Assembly: GCA_934525625.1 (NCBI GenBank)
Contig: CAKSZL010000003.1
Location: forward strand, 62,001 to 126,000
DNA: 64,000 nucleotides
From: an uncultured Burkholderiaceae bacterium
GTDB taxonomy: Bacteria; Pseudomonadota; Gammaproteobacteria; Burkholderiales; Burkholderiaceae_B
Direction: 5' to 3'
The notes beneath the pieces are model-generated. The model was not told the DNA's origin. It searched no databases and saw only the letters and a program-made list of their open reading frames with translations. Shown here in pieces: positions 38,277-48,127 of this stretch. Position 1 is the stretch's first letter; every line of letters starts with the position of its first letter. The position numbers were made by a program, and so were the translations under genes.

Positions 38277-39059
38277 TCAAACCGTGGTGACGCTGGCCTT
38301 GGGGATGTAATGCAGGCAGCGGCGCTCGAACCAGGTTACGACCGCATACGCGGCAATACCGATCACCGTCAGGCCGAAGATGGCGACGAAGACGCCGGCG
38401 GTGTTGCCCTGCCCTTCGGCGTCCACCAGCAGGAAGCCCAGGCCCTTGTTGCCGCCCACCAGTTCACCCACGGTTACGCCGATGACGGCCAGGGTTGCGC
38501 CGATGCGCAGGCCCGAGAACAAGGCCGGCAGCGAGGACGGAAACTCGACCAGGCGGAAGATCTGCCAGCGGCTGGCGTTCAGCGTGCGCACCAGGTTGAC
38601 CATGTCGGGATCGACGGTACGGATGGCGGACAGCACGTTGACCATGATGGGGAAGAACACGATCAGCAAGGCCACCAGTATCTTGGGATAGATGGTGTAG
38701 CCCAGCCACATCACGAACAGCGGCGCGAAAGCCACCTTGGGCGCGATCTGCAGCGCCAGGATGTACGGCGACAGCACGGATTCGGTGGTCGGGGACAAGC
38801 CCAGCACGACCCCTACCAGCAAGCCCAGCAAGGCCCCCAGGATGAAGCCGATCACCACTTCGAGAGCGGTGATGTTGAAGTGCTCCATGAAGTTGCCCGT
38901 ATGCCACATCCGGACGCCTTCCTGCACGACGGTAGTGAATTTGGGCAGGATGAATTCGGGCATGCCCAGCCAGCCGGGCAGCCATTCCCATGCGGCCAGA
39001 AAAAGAACCAGCACGAGCAAACTACAGCCTGCCGTCATGAAATGGCGCTTAGACACCAT
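38277..39059 (-). CDS. ABC transporter permease (SsuC/TauC type)
   Basis: The 260-residue inner-membrane protein has about six hydrophobic segments and the cytoplasmic EAA-type loop (NLVRTLNASRWQIFRLVEFP) that docks the ATPase. It belongs to the family that includes the sulfonate, nitrate and taurine permeases. The start at 39059 is preceded by an excellent GGAGG. It forms an importer with the binding protein encoded upstream and the ATPase encoded at 40251-41039. Confidence 0.92.
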   Translation of the reverse strand: MVSKRHFMTAGCSLLVLVLFLAAWEWLPGWLGMPEFILPKFTTVVQEGVRMWHTGNFMEHFNITALEVVIGFILGALLGLLVGVVLGLSPTTESVLSPYILALQIAPKVAFAPLFVMWLGYTIYPKILVALLIVFFPIMVNVLSAIRTVDPDMVNLVRTLNASRWQIFRLVEFPSSLPALFSGLRIGATLAVIGVTVGELVGGNKGLGFLLVDAEGQGNTAGVFVAIFGLTVIGIAAYAVVTWFERRCLHYIPKASVTTV

Positions 39060-39158
39060 GAGCCCTCCTGAAGCTTTCTTTGAAAGACCGCCGGCGGCGG
39101 GCGACCAGGCGCCCGCCCGCAACGGCATGTGAAACAGACGAGGAAATCCTCGCGGCCA

Positions 39159-40151
39159 TTATTTGGCCTCAATGAACTGGTTGGTATAGAGCGAGTCGAG
39201 CGGCGAAGCCTTGCTGACGATGCCTTCGTCCACGTAGAACTTCTGCACGGCGTCCAGGCGCTCGGCGTCCATCTTGCCCGGCACGGCCTGGTTGGCGTAC
39301 ACGTACTTGTTGTACAGCTCGAGCGTGCGGCGGATCTGGTCTTCCTTGCCCTGGTGCGCCGGCACGGCCTTGATGTAGGCGTCGACGGCCGCGTCCATGT
39401 CGTTCATGATCAAGGTCATGCCCTTGATCGTGGCGCGCACGACGCGCTGTATGAGCTCGGGGTTTTCCTCGATCAGCTTGTCGGAGGCCAGAATGGCCTG
39501 GGCCATGCTGTTGCCCGCCTTGGCCGAATCCATGATGTGGATTTTGGCGCCGCCGTCCTGGGCCATGACGACCCAGTCGGGGACGGCGGCCATGGCTTGC
39601 GACTTGCCCGCCGTGAACAGCTGCCACACGCCCGCGGGGCCGGCGGCCTGGATTTCCGCGTCGTCGCGGGTCAGGCCGGCTTTGCGCATCGTGCTCAGCA
39701 GCGAGTAGTAGGTGGTGTCGGTGTAGGCGATGACCGAGATGGTCTTGCCTTTGAGCTGCGCGGGTTCGTCGATGGGCGCATCTGCGTGCGAGGTGATCAG
39801 CGCCAGGCCGCCGGCGCCCAGCAGCGCCACCGACTTGACCGGCACGCCGTTGGCGCGCACGATGATGGAGGTATCGCCGATGGCGCCGCCGATGGGCGCG
39901 TTACCGGCGCCGATCTGCTTGGCCACGTCCACGCCGCCCTTGCCGGTGATGAAGTTGACGTCCAGGCCTTCGGCCTCGAAGTAGCCCTGCTGCTTGGCGA
40001 TCATCCAGGGCGCGAAGGCCGGCAGGTTTTGCGGCGCGGGCAGCAGGTAGGTAATGGGTTCGAGTTTTTTCTCTTGGGCGCCGCTGGTGAACGGCAGCAT
40101 CGTAGCGCAGGCGCCCACTGCGAAGGCGGCGATCAGCTTCTTGATTTTCAT
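39159..40151 (-). CDS. ABC transporter substrate-binding protein (SsuA/NMT1-like)
   Basis: The 330-residue precursor has a signal peptide (KKLIAAFAVGACATMLPFTSGAQ, here cut short as LIAAFAVGACATMLPFTSG) with no lipobox at the cleavage site, so it is a free periplasmic protein. The mature part has the NMT1/THI5-like fold used for sulfonates, thiamine precursors and various aromatic acids: PAPQNLPAFAPWMIAKQQGY near the start and FEAEGLDVNFITGKGGVDV. The ligand is not predictable. It is preceded by AGGAGA at the start. Confidence 0.9.
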   Translation of the reverse strand: MKIKKLIAAFAVGACATMLPFTSGAQEKKLEPITYLLPAPQNLPAFAPWMIAKQQGYFEAEGLDVNFITGKGGVDVAKQIGAGNAPIGGAIGDTSIIVRANGVPVKSVALLGAGGLALITSHADAPIDEPAQLKGKTISVIAYTDTTYYSLLSTMRKAGLTRDDAEIQAAGPAGVWQLFTAGKSQAMAAVPDWVVMAQDGGAKIHIMDSAKAGNSMAQAILASDKLIEENPELIQRVVRATIKGMTLIMNDMDAAVDAYIKAVPAHQGKEDQIRRTLELYNKYVYANQAVPGKMDAERLDAVQKFYVDEGIVSKASPLDSLYTNQFIEAK

Positions 40152-40250
40152 GGAGTATCTCCTGGGGTCTCTAGCTATGGGTGTCTAGCTATATATAGGT
40201 GGCGGATTGAACAAATACAGCGGGTATTGCGAATATGGAAGCCTGCCGCA

Positions 40251-41039
40251 TCAATGCAAAGCGGCGTTCTCGTCTTTGCCTATCTTCAGCAACTCCATCA
40301 GGCGGCCTTGCAGCGGGCCGATTTGCGGCAGCTTGCGGCGCTCCAGGGGGTTGTCGCGCAAAGGCAGGTCGACGACGATTTCTTCGATGATGGTGCCTGG
40401 GCGTTCGCTCATGACGAACAGGCGGTCGGACAGCGCAATGGCTTCGACCAGATCGTGCGTGATGAACAGCGCGGTCTTGTTGTGCTCGGCCAGCATCTGG
40501 GCCAGGTCTTGCTGCAATATCATCTTGGTTTGCGCGTCCAGGGCCGAGAACGGCTCGTCCAACAGCATGACTTGCGGGTCGACGGCCAGCGTACGCGCCA
40601 ATGCCGCGCGCTGGCGCATGCCGCCCGACAACTGGTGCGGATAATGCTTTTCGAACCCCTTGAGGTGGCAGCGTTCGAGCAACTGGCCCGCCACGCGCAT
40701 GCGTTCGGCGCGCGGCGTGCCGGCGATTTCCAGGCCCAGGGCGACGTTGTCTTCGATGGTGCGCCATTGCATCAGCAGGTCTTTCTGCAGCATGAAGGCC
40801 ACTTCGCGCACCGGCCCGTTAACAGGCTTGCCATTGACGAAAACCTCGCCCACGGTGGGGCGGTACAGGCCCGAGCCCATGTTCAGCAGCGTGCTTTTGC
40901 CACAGCCTGACGGCCCGATCAAGGAGACCACTTCGCCCTTGGCAATGGAAATCGACACATTGGATACGGCTTCGCGCAGTTGCCCGCTTTGCTTATCGGG
41001 AAATGACTTACCGACGTTTCTGAATTCAATTTCCACCAT
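40251..41039 (-). CDS. ABC transporter ATP-binding protein (SsuB/TauB type)
   Basis: The 262-residue ATPase has Walker A SLIGPSGCGKSTLLNM, Q-loop near VAFMLQKDLLMQWRTIEDN, signature HQLSGGMRQRAALARTL, Walker B VMLLDEPFSALDAQT and the switch His in LFITHDLVEA. It is the first gene of the minus-strand catabolic operon. The start at 41039 gives the usual short N terminus. The region ahead of it (41040-41441) is the shared divergent control region. Confidence 0.94.
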   Translation of the reverse strand: MVEIEFRNVGKSFPDKQSGQLREAVSNVSISIAKGEVVSLIGPSGCGKSTLLNMGSGLYRPTVGEVFVNGKPVNGPVREVAFMLQKDLLMQWRTIEDNVALGLEIAGTPRAERMRVAGQLLERCHLKGFEKHYPHQLSGGMRQRAALARTLAVDPQVMLLDEPFSALDAQTKMILQQDLAQMLAEHNKTALFITHDLVEAIALSDRLFVMSERPGTIIEEIVVDLPLRDNPLERRKLPQIGPLQGRLMELLKIGKDENAALH

Positions 41040-41101
41040 GATGTTGAGTGTCCCCTGCAAGAGATGGCTAAGAAATGCGCGCCCCGCGCAACCAATGATT
41101 G

Positions 41102-41134
41102 GTTTGTATGTGAAACAACGTTTACTATACAAAC
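41102..41134. promoter_or_regulatory. candidate operator dyad near the ABC operon promoter
   Basis: GTTTGTAT (41102-41109) is repeated inverted as ATACAAAC (41127-41134), 17 bases apart, about 63 bp upstream of the ATPase start. Size and place fit a dimeric regulator such as IclR or LysR. Confidence 0.45.
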
Positions 41135-41356
41135 AAAATTTACAGGTCTTGAGCCATAAGTTGTATTAGGGATATCCCTTGAAGTGCGAAAAACAGGAAA
41201 ACGGAAGAATCGCTGAAACCCGCCGAAAGCTGGCATGTATGCTTATTGAGCGAATATTGATATGGATCAAACCTGATCGGGGTTTCCCCGTATGGCTGGA
41301 ACAGGGATAAGGTTCTACATTATATAAAATTAAAACGCCGTTTTTTATATGGAACG

Positions 41357-41370
41357 TTAAAGCGCTTTAA
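41357..41370. promoter_or_regulatory. candidate operator palindrome upstream of the Rieske operon
   Basis: TTAAAGCGCTTTAA is a perfect 14-base palindrome 71 bp before the small-protein start. Its right half recurs as GCTTTAAACA directly downstream (CGCTTTAAACACGGCTTTAAACATG overall pattern, two tandem half sites). It may bind one of the two IclR proteins. Confidence 0.45.
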
Positions 41371-41441
41371 ACACGGCTTTAAACATGATTCCATCCTGTA
41401 TGCGTTCCTTTCCGCAACGCGCCACACACGGAGGCCCGTAA

Positions 41442-41669
41442 ATGACCAAGCTTTACCTCGAACCCCACCAGGCCCGCAGACGCGAGCCGACCGCCTATGA
41501 AAACCTGCTGGGCGACGCCATCGAACGCGCCTTCGGCATGGGTGTCACCGAACTGAGCGACATGGTCGCCGCCCTGAACCAAAGCGGCCCGCTGCCCCAA
41601 GGCAGCGGCACCGTCTGGACCGAAGAACTGTTCGCCGCCGAACTGAAGCGGCTGAACGCCACCGCCTGA
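41442..41669 (+). CDS. 75-residue helical protein linked to the Rieske oxygenase
   Basis: The 75-residue product (TKLYLEPHQARRREPTAYE at the start) is predicted mainly helical, without a signal peptide or membrane segment. Similar small proteins, named in databases for a recombinase-like helix-turn-helix, occur next to ring-hydroxylating oxygenase genes in Burkholderiales, as far as I recall. It lies 34 bp upstream of the oxygenase gene in the same direction and has a purine-rich site (GGAGG) ahead of its ATG. It might be an assembly factor, a small subunit or a regulator. DNA binding is not evident from its composition. Confidence 0.75.
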   Translation: MTKLYLEPHQARRREPTAYENLLGDAIERAFGMGVTELSDMVAALNQSGPLPQGSGTVWTEELFAAELKRLNATA

Positions 41670-41703
41670 CCGCCCGCGCCACTTTTTGCTCCAGGAAACG
41701 ACC

Positions 41704-42741
41704 ATGACCACTACTCCTTCCGAAGCCGACATCGACTCCGTCCTGGCCAACGGCCTGAAAAACCGCTGGTACGCCATCTGTCCCTCAAGTTTCATCACCG
41801 TCAAGCCCATCAGCCTGAAGCGCCTGGGCTACAAGCTCGTGCTGTGGCGCGACGCCGACGGCACCCCCTATGCGCTGGAAGACCACTGCCCGCACCGCGG
41901 CGCGCCGCTGTCCGTCGGCATCCCGCTGGGCAACAAGATCGCCTGCGGCTACCACGGCGTGCAGGTGCGCAACGACGGCACCGTGGTTTCCGTGCCCGGC
42001 AGCCCCGGCTGCAAGCTGGAAGGCTCCCGCCCCACGCTGTCCTTCCATCTGCGGGAATCCAACGGCGCCATCTTCCTGTACAACAGCGACAAGAACGTCG
42101 ACGAACCGCCGCCCCTGGAGTTGCCCGAGCAGCTAACCTCCGACGAATACTCGGGCTTTCTGTGCTATGTCGAGTGGGGCGGCGACTACCGCTACGTCAT
42201 CGACAACGTCATGGACCCCATGCACGGCACCTACCTGCACAAGCAATCGCACAGCATGTCGCAGGGCGCCCAAGCGGCCAAGTTCCAGTTGCGCGACACC
42301 GAGCATGGCTTCATCTTCGAGAAAGCCGGCCAGCGCGACGTCAACTTCGACTGGAGCGAATTCGCCGACACCGGCATCCACTGGATGCGCCTGGACATTC
42401 CCTATCCCAAGACCGGCGGCCCCGGCGGCAGCTTCGTCATCGCCGGCTTCTGCACCCCCATCGAAGCCAATAAGGCCGCCGTGTTCTTCTGGCGCACGCG
42501 CAAGGTGTCGGGCTGGCTGCGCGACTGCTGGCGCTTCCTGTACAAGAACCGCCTGGAAGCCCGCCACTGGGCCGTGCTCGAACAAGACCGCGAGGTGCTG
42601 GAAGTCATGGACCCCGACGCCAACAAGCGCGAAATCCTGTACCAGCACGACGTCGGCGTAATGCGCACCCGCCGCCAACTGCGCCAACTGGCCATCGAGC
42701 AGTTGCAGGCCCAAAGCCAGCCGGAAGCCGTCGAAGCCTAA
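41704..42741 (+). CDS. Rieske non-heme iron oxygenase, alpha subunit
   Basis: The 345-residue protein is a Rieske oxygenase of the size of VanA-type O-demethylases. The [2Fe-2S] ligands are Cys62, His64, Cys81 and His84 (HCPHRGAP and ACGYHGVQ). The mononuclear iron site is in IDNVMDPMHGTYLHKQS: Asp171, the bridging residue to the neighbouring Rieske domain, and ligands His174 and His179. It should hydroxylate or O-demethylate an aromatic acid using O2 and NAD(P)H through a reductase. No reductase or ferredoxin gene is found in the window. ATG 41704 is chosen over one 18 bases upstream because AGGAAACGACC precedes it. Confidence 0.9.
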   Translation: MTTTPSEADIDSVLANGLKNRWYAICPSSFITVKPISLKRLGYKLVLWRDADGTPYALEDHCPHRGAPLSVGIPLGNKIACGYHGVQVRNDGTVVSVPGSPGCKLEGSRPTLSFHLRESNGAIFLYNSDKNVDEPPPLELPEQLTSDEYSGFLCYVEWGGDYRYVIDNVMDPMHGTYLHKQSHSMSQGAQAAKFQLRDTEHGFIFEKAGQRDVNFDWSEFADTGIHWMRLDIPYPKTGGPGGSFVIAGFCTPIEANKAAVFFWRTRKVSGWLRDCWRFLYKNRLEARHWAVLEQDREVLEVMDPDANKREILYQHDVGVMRTRRQLRQLAIEQLQAQSQPEAVEA

Positions 42742-42771
42742 AACCTTCCACTCGCTCCGTTTGGATGTCTG

Positions 42772-42808
42772 ATATCGGAAGCCCTGGCGCAAGCCTGGCT
42801 TCCGATAT
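42772..42808 (+). terminator. intrinsic terminator after the Rieske gene
   Basis: ATATCGGAAGCC (42772-42783) and GGCTTCCGATAT (42797-42808) form a perfect 12-bp stem with a 13-base loop, followed by GCGTTTT. It lies 30 bp after the oxygenase stop and separates it from the iclR paralogue. Confidence 0.85.
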
Positions 42809-42884
42809 GCGTTTTCACGGATGAGTTTTGACAGCCACGGCAAGACCCGACACAATCTGCGTTTTCCATTTGGAATGATTGACG

Positions 42885-43667
42885 ATGGCTACCACAGCTT
42901 CCGATAAATACGCCGTCCCGGGGCTGGAGCGGGGCCTGCGCATTCTGTCCGAGTTCACCCGTGAAACGCCCACCCTGGGCGCGCCCGAACTGGCGCGCCG
43001 CCTGCAGGTGCCGCGCACGACGATCTTCCGCCTGCTGGTCACGCTGGAAAACCTGGGCTATCTGGAGCGCGTGCCCGGCAGCCACGAGTTCCAGCTCGGC
43101 ACCGCCGTGCTCAAGCTGGGTTTCGAGTACCTGGCCTCGCTGTCGATTACCGAGTTGGGCCGCCCCATACTTGAGCGTTTGCGCGACGACGTGGGCTACA
43201 GCGCCAATCTCGTCATCCGCGACGGGCGCGACCTTATCTACGTGCAGAAAGCCGTCTCGAATTCGGTGTTCACCAGTTCGGTGCACATCGGCACGCGCCT
43301 GCCCGCCCATGCCACGATATTGGGCCGCACCCTGCTTTGCCGTCTTTCCTACGCCGAACTGCAAGCGCTGTACCCCGAAGACCGCCTGCAAACTTATACG
43401 CCGCGCACGCCGGCTACCGTCGCCGACCTGTACGTCCTGCTGCAGGCCGACCGCGAACGCGGCTACATCCTCGAAGACGGTTTTTTCGAACCCAATATTT
43501 CCACTGTTTCGGCGCCCGTGCTGGACGCCCAGGGCATGGTATGCGCCGCCGTCGGCATCACCATTCCCGGCACCGGCATCCCCGATGAAAGACGCGACAC
43601 CCTGGTGGCGCGCGTGCGTGCGGCGGCCACGGAACTCTCCCGCTGCCTGAATTATTATCAAAGTTAA
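42885..43667 (+). CDS. IclR family transcriptional regulator (second, paralogous)
   Basis: The 260-residue protein has the IclR winged helix (LERGLRILSEFTRETP, APELARRLQVPRTTIFRLL) and effector domain (RLPAHATILGRTLL). It aligns end to end with the IclR protein encoded at 35226-36053, with near-identical blocks, so the two arose by duplication. The ATG at 42885 is preferred to a TTG six bases before it. TTCCATTTGGAA at 42864-42875 just before the ribosome-binding site is a possible autoregulatory site. It has its own transcription unit after a terminator. Confidence 0.92.
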   Translation: MATTASDKYAVPGLERGLRILSEFTRETPTLGAPELARRLQVPRTTIFRLLVTLENLGYLERVPGSHEFQLGTAVLKLGFEYLASLSITELGRPILERLRDDVGYSANLVIRDGRDLIYVQKAVSNSVFTSSVHIGTRLPAHATILGRTLLCRLSYAELQALYPEDRLQTYTPRTPATVADLYVLLQADRERGYILEDGFFEPNISTVSAPVLDAQGMVCAAVGITIPGTGIPDERRDTLVARVRAAATELSRCLNYYQS

Positions 43668-43714
43668 GCGCGGGCCGGGCGGAGCCGTCGCCTCCCCGCC
43701 CCAGGCGCTTTCAA

Positions 43715-45172
<1,458 letters not shown>

Positions 45173-45213
45173 GGTTGGTTCCGATCAGACAAAAAGATAA
45201 GGACGGAGATTCG

Positions 45214-45738
45214 TTAAGACGATACGGTAAGCTGGGCTTGGTAGGACTCTGCCTCCGGCAGCCACTGCGCCAGCGACGGCGGCAGCCACTGCTTGACTTT
45301 CTGCACGCCCTGCACGGCGGTGCCCGACAGGCGGGCCTGGGCCCACCAGGGTTCGCGCGGCAATTCGGTGTAGCCGGCCAGCGCCACCAGCACCAGCACG
45401 ATCAGCGCGCCGCGCAACAGGCCGAACAGCCCGCCCAGGCCGTGGTCGGCCGGCGTCAGCCCGGTTTTCTGTATCAGCGTGGCCAGGGTCACGTTGAGCA
45501 GGCCCACCAGCAACAGCACCACGACGAACACCGCGCCATAGGCGGCGGCGATGCGCAGCAAATCGTTTTCGATATACGGAGACAGCCAGCCCGTGACGCG
45601 AGGCCCCCACCATACGGCAGCCAGAAAGGCGACGCCGTAGGCGATGAGGGAAAGGGCTTCCTTGATGAAACCGCGCAGCAACCCCAGCAGGCCGGAAACG
45701 CCTATGATGGCCAGCACGATGTAATCGAAGCTGGTCAC
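45214..45738 (-). CDS. cvpA: CvpA family membrane protein
   Basis: CvpA is a four-helix inner-membrane protein, named for colicin V production and linked to envelope integrity. The 174-residue protein has hydrophobic segments at about 5-20, 28-45, 65-85 and 100-118, and the family N terminus FDYIVLAIIGVSGLLGLLRG. Its start overlaps the SPOR gene stop by four bases. It is 41 bp upstream of purF, the classic partner. Confidence 0.92.
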   Translation of the reverse strand: MTSFDYIVLAIIGVSGLLGLLRGFIKEALSLIAYGVAFLAAVWWGPRVTGWLSPYIENDLLRIAAAYGAVFVVVLLLVGLLNVTLATLIQKTGLTPADHGLGGLFGLLRGALIVLVLVALAGYTELPREPWWAQARLSGTAVQGVQKVKQWLPPSLAQWLPEAESYQAQLTVSS

Positions 45739-46574
45739 TTAGATGAAATAAAGCTGTTGTCGTAACCCAAGGCCCTCAAGCGCGTCTGCGCCGCCTGGGC
45801 GGCTTCGCGCGTGGGGAACGGCCCGACGCGCAAGCGGTACGTGGTCTTGCCGTTGGAGGTGGCCGATTCGACGAAGGCGTTGGTGACCCCGGCCGCCACC
45901 AGTTGGGAGCGGCGGTTCTGGGCTTCGCTGTCGCTGCTGAGCGCGACGATCTGCAACACGAAATTGCCTTTGGCCGCCGGCGCGGGTGCGGGCTTGGGCG
46001 TGTTGGCCGCCGAGCGGCCTTCCAGCAAGGCCAAGGCCACCGCGCCGTCGTCGGTGCGGCTGCCGCCATTGCTGGCGGGCTTGTCGTTGTTGGCGGGTTT
46101 TTCGGGCTCGGCGGGTTTGGCCGGCTTGGGCGCTTCCGGCGCCGGCGTGGCCGGGCGCGGCTGCTCGGCGCCGGGGGCCGGCTGCTGCGGCGCCGCGGGC
46201 GGAGACACGTGCGCCGGCGGCTGTTCGGGCACGGGCGCGGGCGCGGGCAACGGCGACTCCGCGGACGGCGCCTGGCCTACCTGGCCTACCTGGCCGCTGG
46301 CCGCCGGCGCACCGGCATCGGGAGAAACGGGCTCGGGCAAAGGCGGAATCGGCGCCTGCACGACTTGCGGCACGGGCGCGGGGGCTTCGGGTTCGGTGCC
46401 GACCATCATGGGCACGACAATGATGGCGGCCAGCACCAGGGCCAGCGCGCCGATGAGGCGGTGGCGGGCCCGCTGCCGCAGCGCGTGCGCATCGTCGTCG
46501 AGCGCGCGCTGCCCTCGTGCGGCGGTACGGCGACCGGATTCAGATTCGGAGTCTTTACGAGAGAACCAACCCAT
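45735..46574 (-). CDS. SPOR domain protein, DedD-like
   Basis: The 279-residue protein has a short cytoplasmic N terminus, one membrane segment (HRLIGALALVLAAIIVVPMM), a long Pro/Ala-rich periplasmic linker (about 75-190) and a C-terminal SPOR domain (about 200-275, beginning GNFVLQIVALSSDSEAQNRR). SPOR domains bind denuded glycan strands at the division septum. The place between folC and cvpA is that of dedD in enterobacteria, which supports a cell-division role. Confidence 0.88.
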   Translation of the reverse strand: MGWFSRKDSESESGRRTAARGQRALDDDAHALRQRARHRLIGALALVLAAIIVVPMMVGTEPEAPAPVPQVVQAPIPPLPEPVSPDAGAPAASGQVGQVGQAPSAESPLPAPAPVPEQPPAHVSPPAAPQQPAPGAEQPRPATPAPEAPKPAKPAEPEKPANNDKPASNGGSRTDDGAVALALLEGRSAANTPKPAPAPAAKGNFVLQIVALSSDSEAQNRRSQLVAAGVTNAFVESATSNGKTTYRLRVGPFPTREAAQAAQTRLRALGYDNSFISSK

Positions 46575-46624
46575 TTATGCACCTTTTGGCCGGACACAGG
46601 CCCAACAGTTTCCGATACACGCAA

Positions 46625-47920
46625 TCAACGACCCAGATCACGCAGTACGGGACCCACAGTCGAGAAGGAACCGAACACGAGAATTCTATCATTCTCGCCC
46701 ACCTGCTCCTGGACGGCACGAAAGGCCTGCACTGGGTCGTCGTATTCCGTAACGGTAATGGGTTCGTCCGGGTGTTCCGGCAGCAGACTGCGCACGACGG
46801 CGGCCAGTTCCGCCGCGCTCGCGCCGCGCGGCCCGGGCAGGCTGGCGCAATGCCAGTGGTCTATCTTGCCCATCAGCAGCTTGAGCGTGGCGGCGATGTC
46901 TTTGTCGCGCACCATGCCGACGACGGCATGGGTATAGGCATGAAAGCCCATGTTGTCGAGGTTTTGCGACAGCGTGGCCGCGGCATGGGGATTGTGCGCG
47001 ACGTCCAGCACGATGGCGGGCCGGCCGGGCAGTATCTGGAAGCGCCCGGGCAGCTCGACCCGCAGCAGCCCTACCCTGACGGCCTGTTGCGGCACCACCA
47101 GCACGTCTTGCAGCGCTTCCAGCGCGGCCAGCGCGGCGCTGGCGTTGAGCAATTGATTGGCCCCGCGCAGCGCCGGATACGCCAGCGCGCGGCGGCGCTG
47201 CTGGCGGCCGCCGTAAGCCCATTGCTGCTTGTCGCCGGAATAATTGAAGTCGCGCCCGAAGCGCCACAGGTCGGCGCCGATCTGCTTGGCATACTCGACC
47301 AGGCTTTCCGGCGGCATGGGGTCACCGCAGATGGCGGGCTTGCCGGGCCGGAAGATGTGCGCTTTCTCGAAACCGATGGCTTCGCGGGTGTCGCCCAGCC
47401 ATTCCGTGTGGTCGATATCGACGCTGGTAACGATGGCGCAATCGGCCGACACCAGGTTGACGGCGTCCAGCCGCCCGCCCAGGCCGACTTCCAGTATGGC
47501 GACGTCTACGCCCTGCCGCTCGAAAGCCAGCATGGCCGCCAGCGTGGCGAACTCGAAGTAGCTCAAGCTGGTTTCGCCGCGCGCGGCTTCTATGCGCGCA
47601 AACTGCTCGACGATGGAGGCGTCATCCAGTTGTTCGCCATTAACGCGTATGCGTTCGTTGAAGTCGACCAGATGCGGCGAGGTGTACAAGCCCACTTTGT
47701 ATCCGGCCGCGATCAGAATGGCCTCCAGCATGGCGCAGGTGGAGCCTTTGCCATTGGTGCCGCCCACGGTGATCTTGACGCACGGCAGTTGCAAGCCCAA
47801 GGCATCGGCGACGCCGCGTATGCGTTCGAGTCCGAGTTCTATCTTGTTGGGATGCAGGGTTTCCAGATAATCGAGCCAAGTGTCCAGCGAGGCGCTGGGG
47901 CTCGGACTTGAGGCTGTCAT
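46625..47920 (-). CDS. folC: bifunctional dihydrofolate synthase/folylpolyglutamate synthase
   Basis: FolC adds glutamate to dihydropteroate and extends folate polyglutamates. The 431-residue Mur-ligase-like protein has the P-loop VGGTNGKGSTCAMLEAIL near residue 53, then FEFATLAAMLAFE, LGGRLDAVNLV and VDIDHTEWLGDT. The C-terminal domain includes VLDVAHNPHAAATL. It starts a minus-strand group folC-SPOR-cvpA-purF. Confidence 0.96.
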   Translation of the reverse strand: MTASSPSPSASLDTWLDYLETLHPNKIELGLERIRGVADALGLQLPCVKITVGGTNGKGSTCAMLEAILIAAGYKVGLYTSPHLVDFNERIRVNGEQLDDASIVEQFARIEAARGETSLSYFEFATLAAMLAFERQGVDVAILEVGLGGRLDAVNLVSADCAIVTSVDIDHTEWLGDTREAIGFEKAHIFRPGKPAICGDPMPPESLVEYAKQIGADLWRFGRDFNYSGDKQQWAYGGRQQRRRALAYPALRGANQLLNASAALAALEALQDVLVVPQQAVRVGLLRVELPGRFQILPGRPAIVLDVAHNPHAAATLSQNLDNMGFHAYTHAVVGMVRDKDIAATLKLLMGKIDHWHCASLPGPRGASAAELAAVVRSLLPEHPDEPITVTEYDDPVQAFRAVQEQVGENDRILVFGSFSTVGPVLRDLGR

Positions 47921-48127
47921 GATGGCGACGTAATCGGGGTGGGAGGGGTGATGCGGGGAAGATGGAATAGTAGCATTGTGCCGGGTATTACGCGGCTATG
48001 TGCCAGCCATATCCTGTCTTTCTGGCGCCCTGGCGTTCACCCTGGCTTTCATCATTATGCTTCTTGAAATATAACGACCTCTTCTTCGGTTTCTTCATTG
48101 AACGTAGCGCCTGAGTGTTCTTTAGGC
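47921..48127. other. spacer upstream of folC, no gene seen
   Basis: This should hold the folC promoter on the minus strand. The segment 48056-48110 is AT-rich (ATGCTTCTTGAAATATAACG) but no firm -35/-10 pair was assigned. No reading frame is supported. Confidence 0.4.

Larger units (their letters stand above)
41040..41441. promoter_or_regulatory. divergent control region of the catabolic island
   Basis: This 402-bp AT-rich spacer separates the minus-strand operon from the plus-strand Rieske operon. It holds several dyads: the pair at 41102-41134, a 13-base palindrome CGGGGTTTCCCCG at 41278-41290 and the palindrome at 41357-41370. The segment 41310-41350 is very AT-rich (ACATTATATAAAATTAAAAC) and may contain the -10 of the plus-strand promoter. 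No coding frame is supported. Confidence 0.6.
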
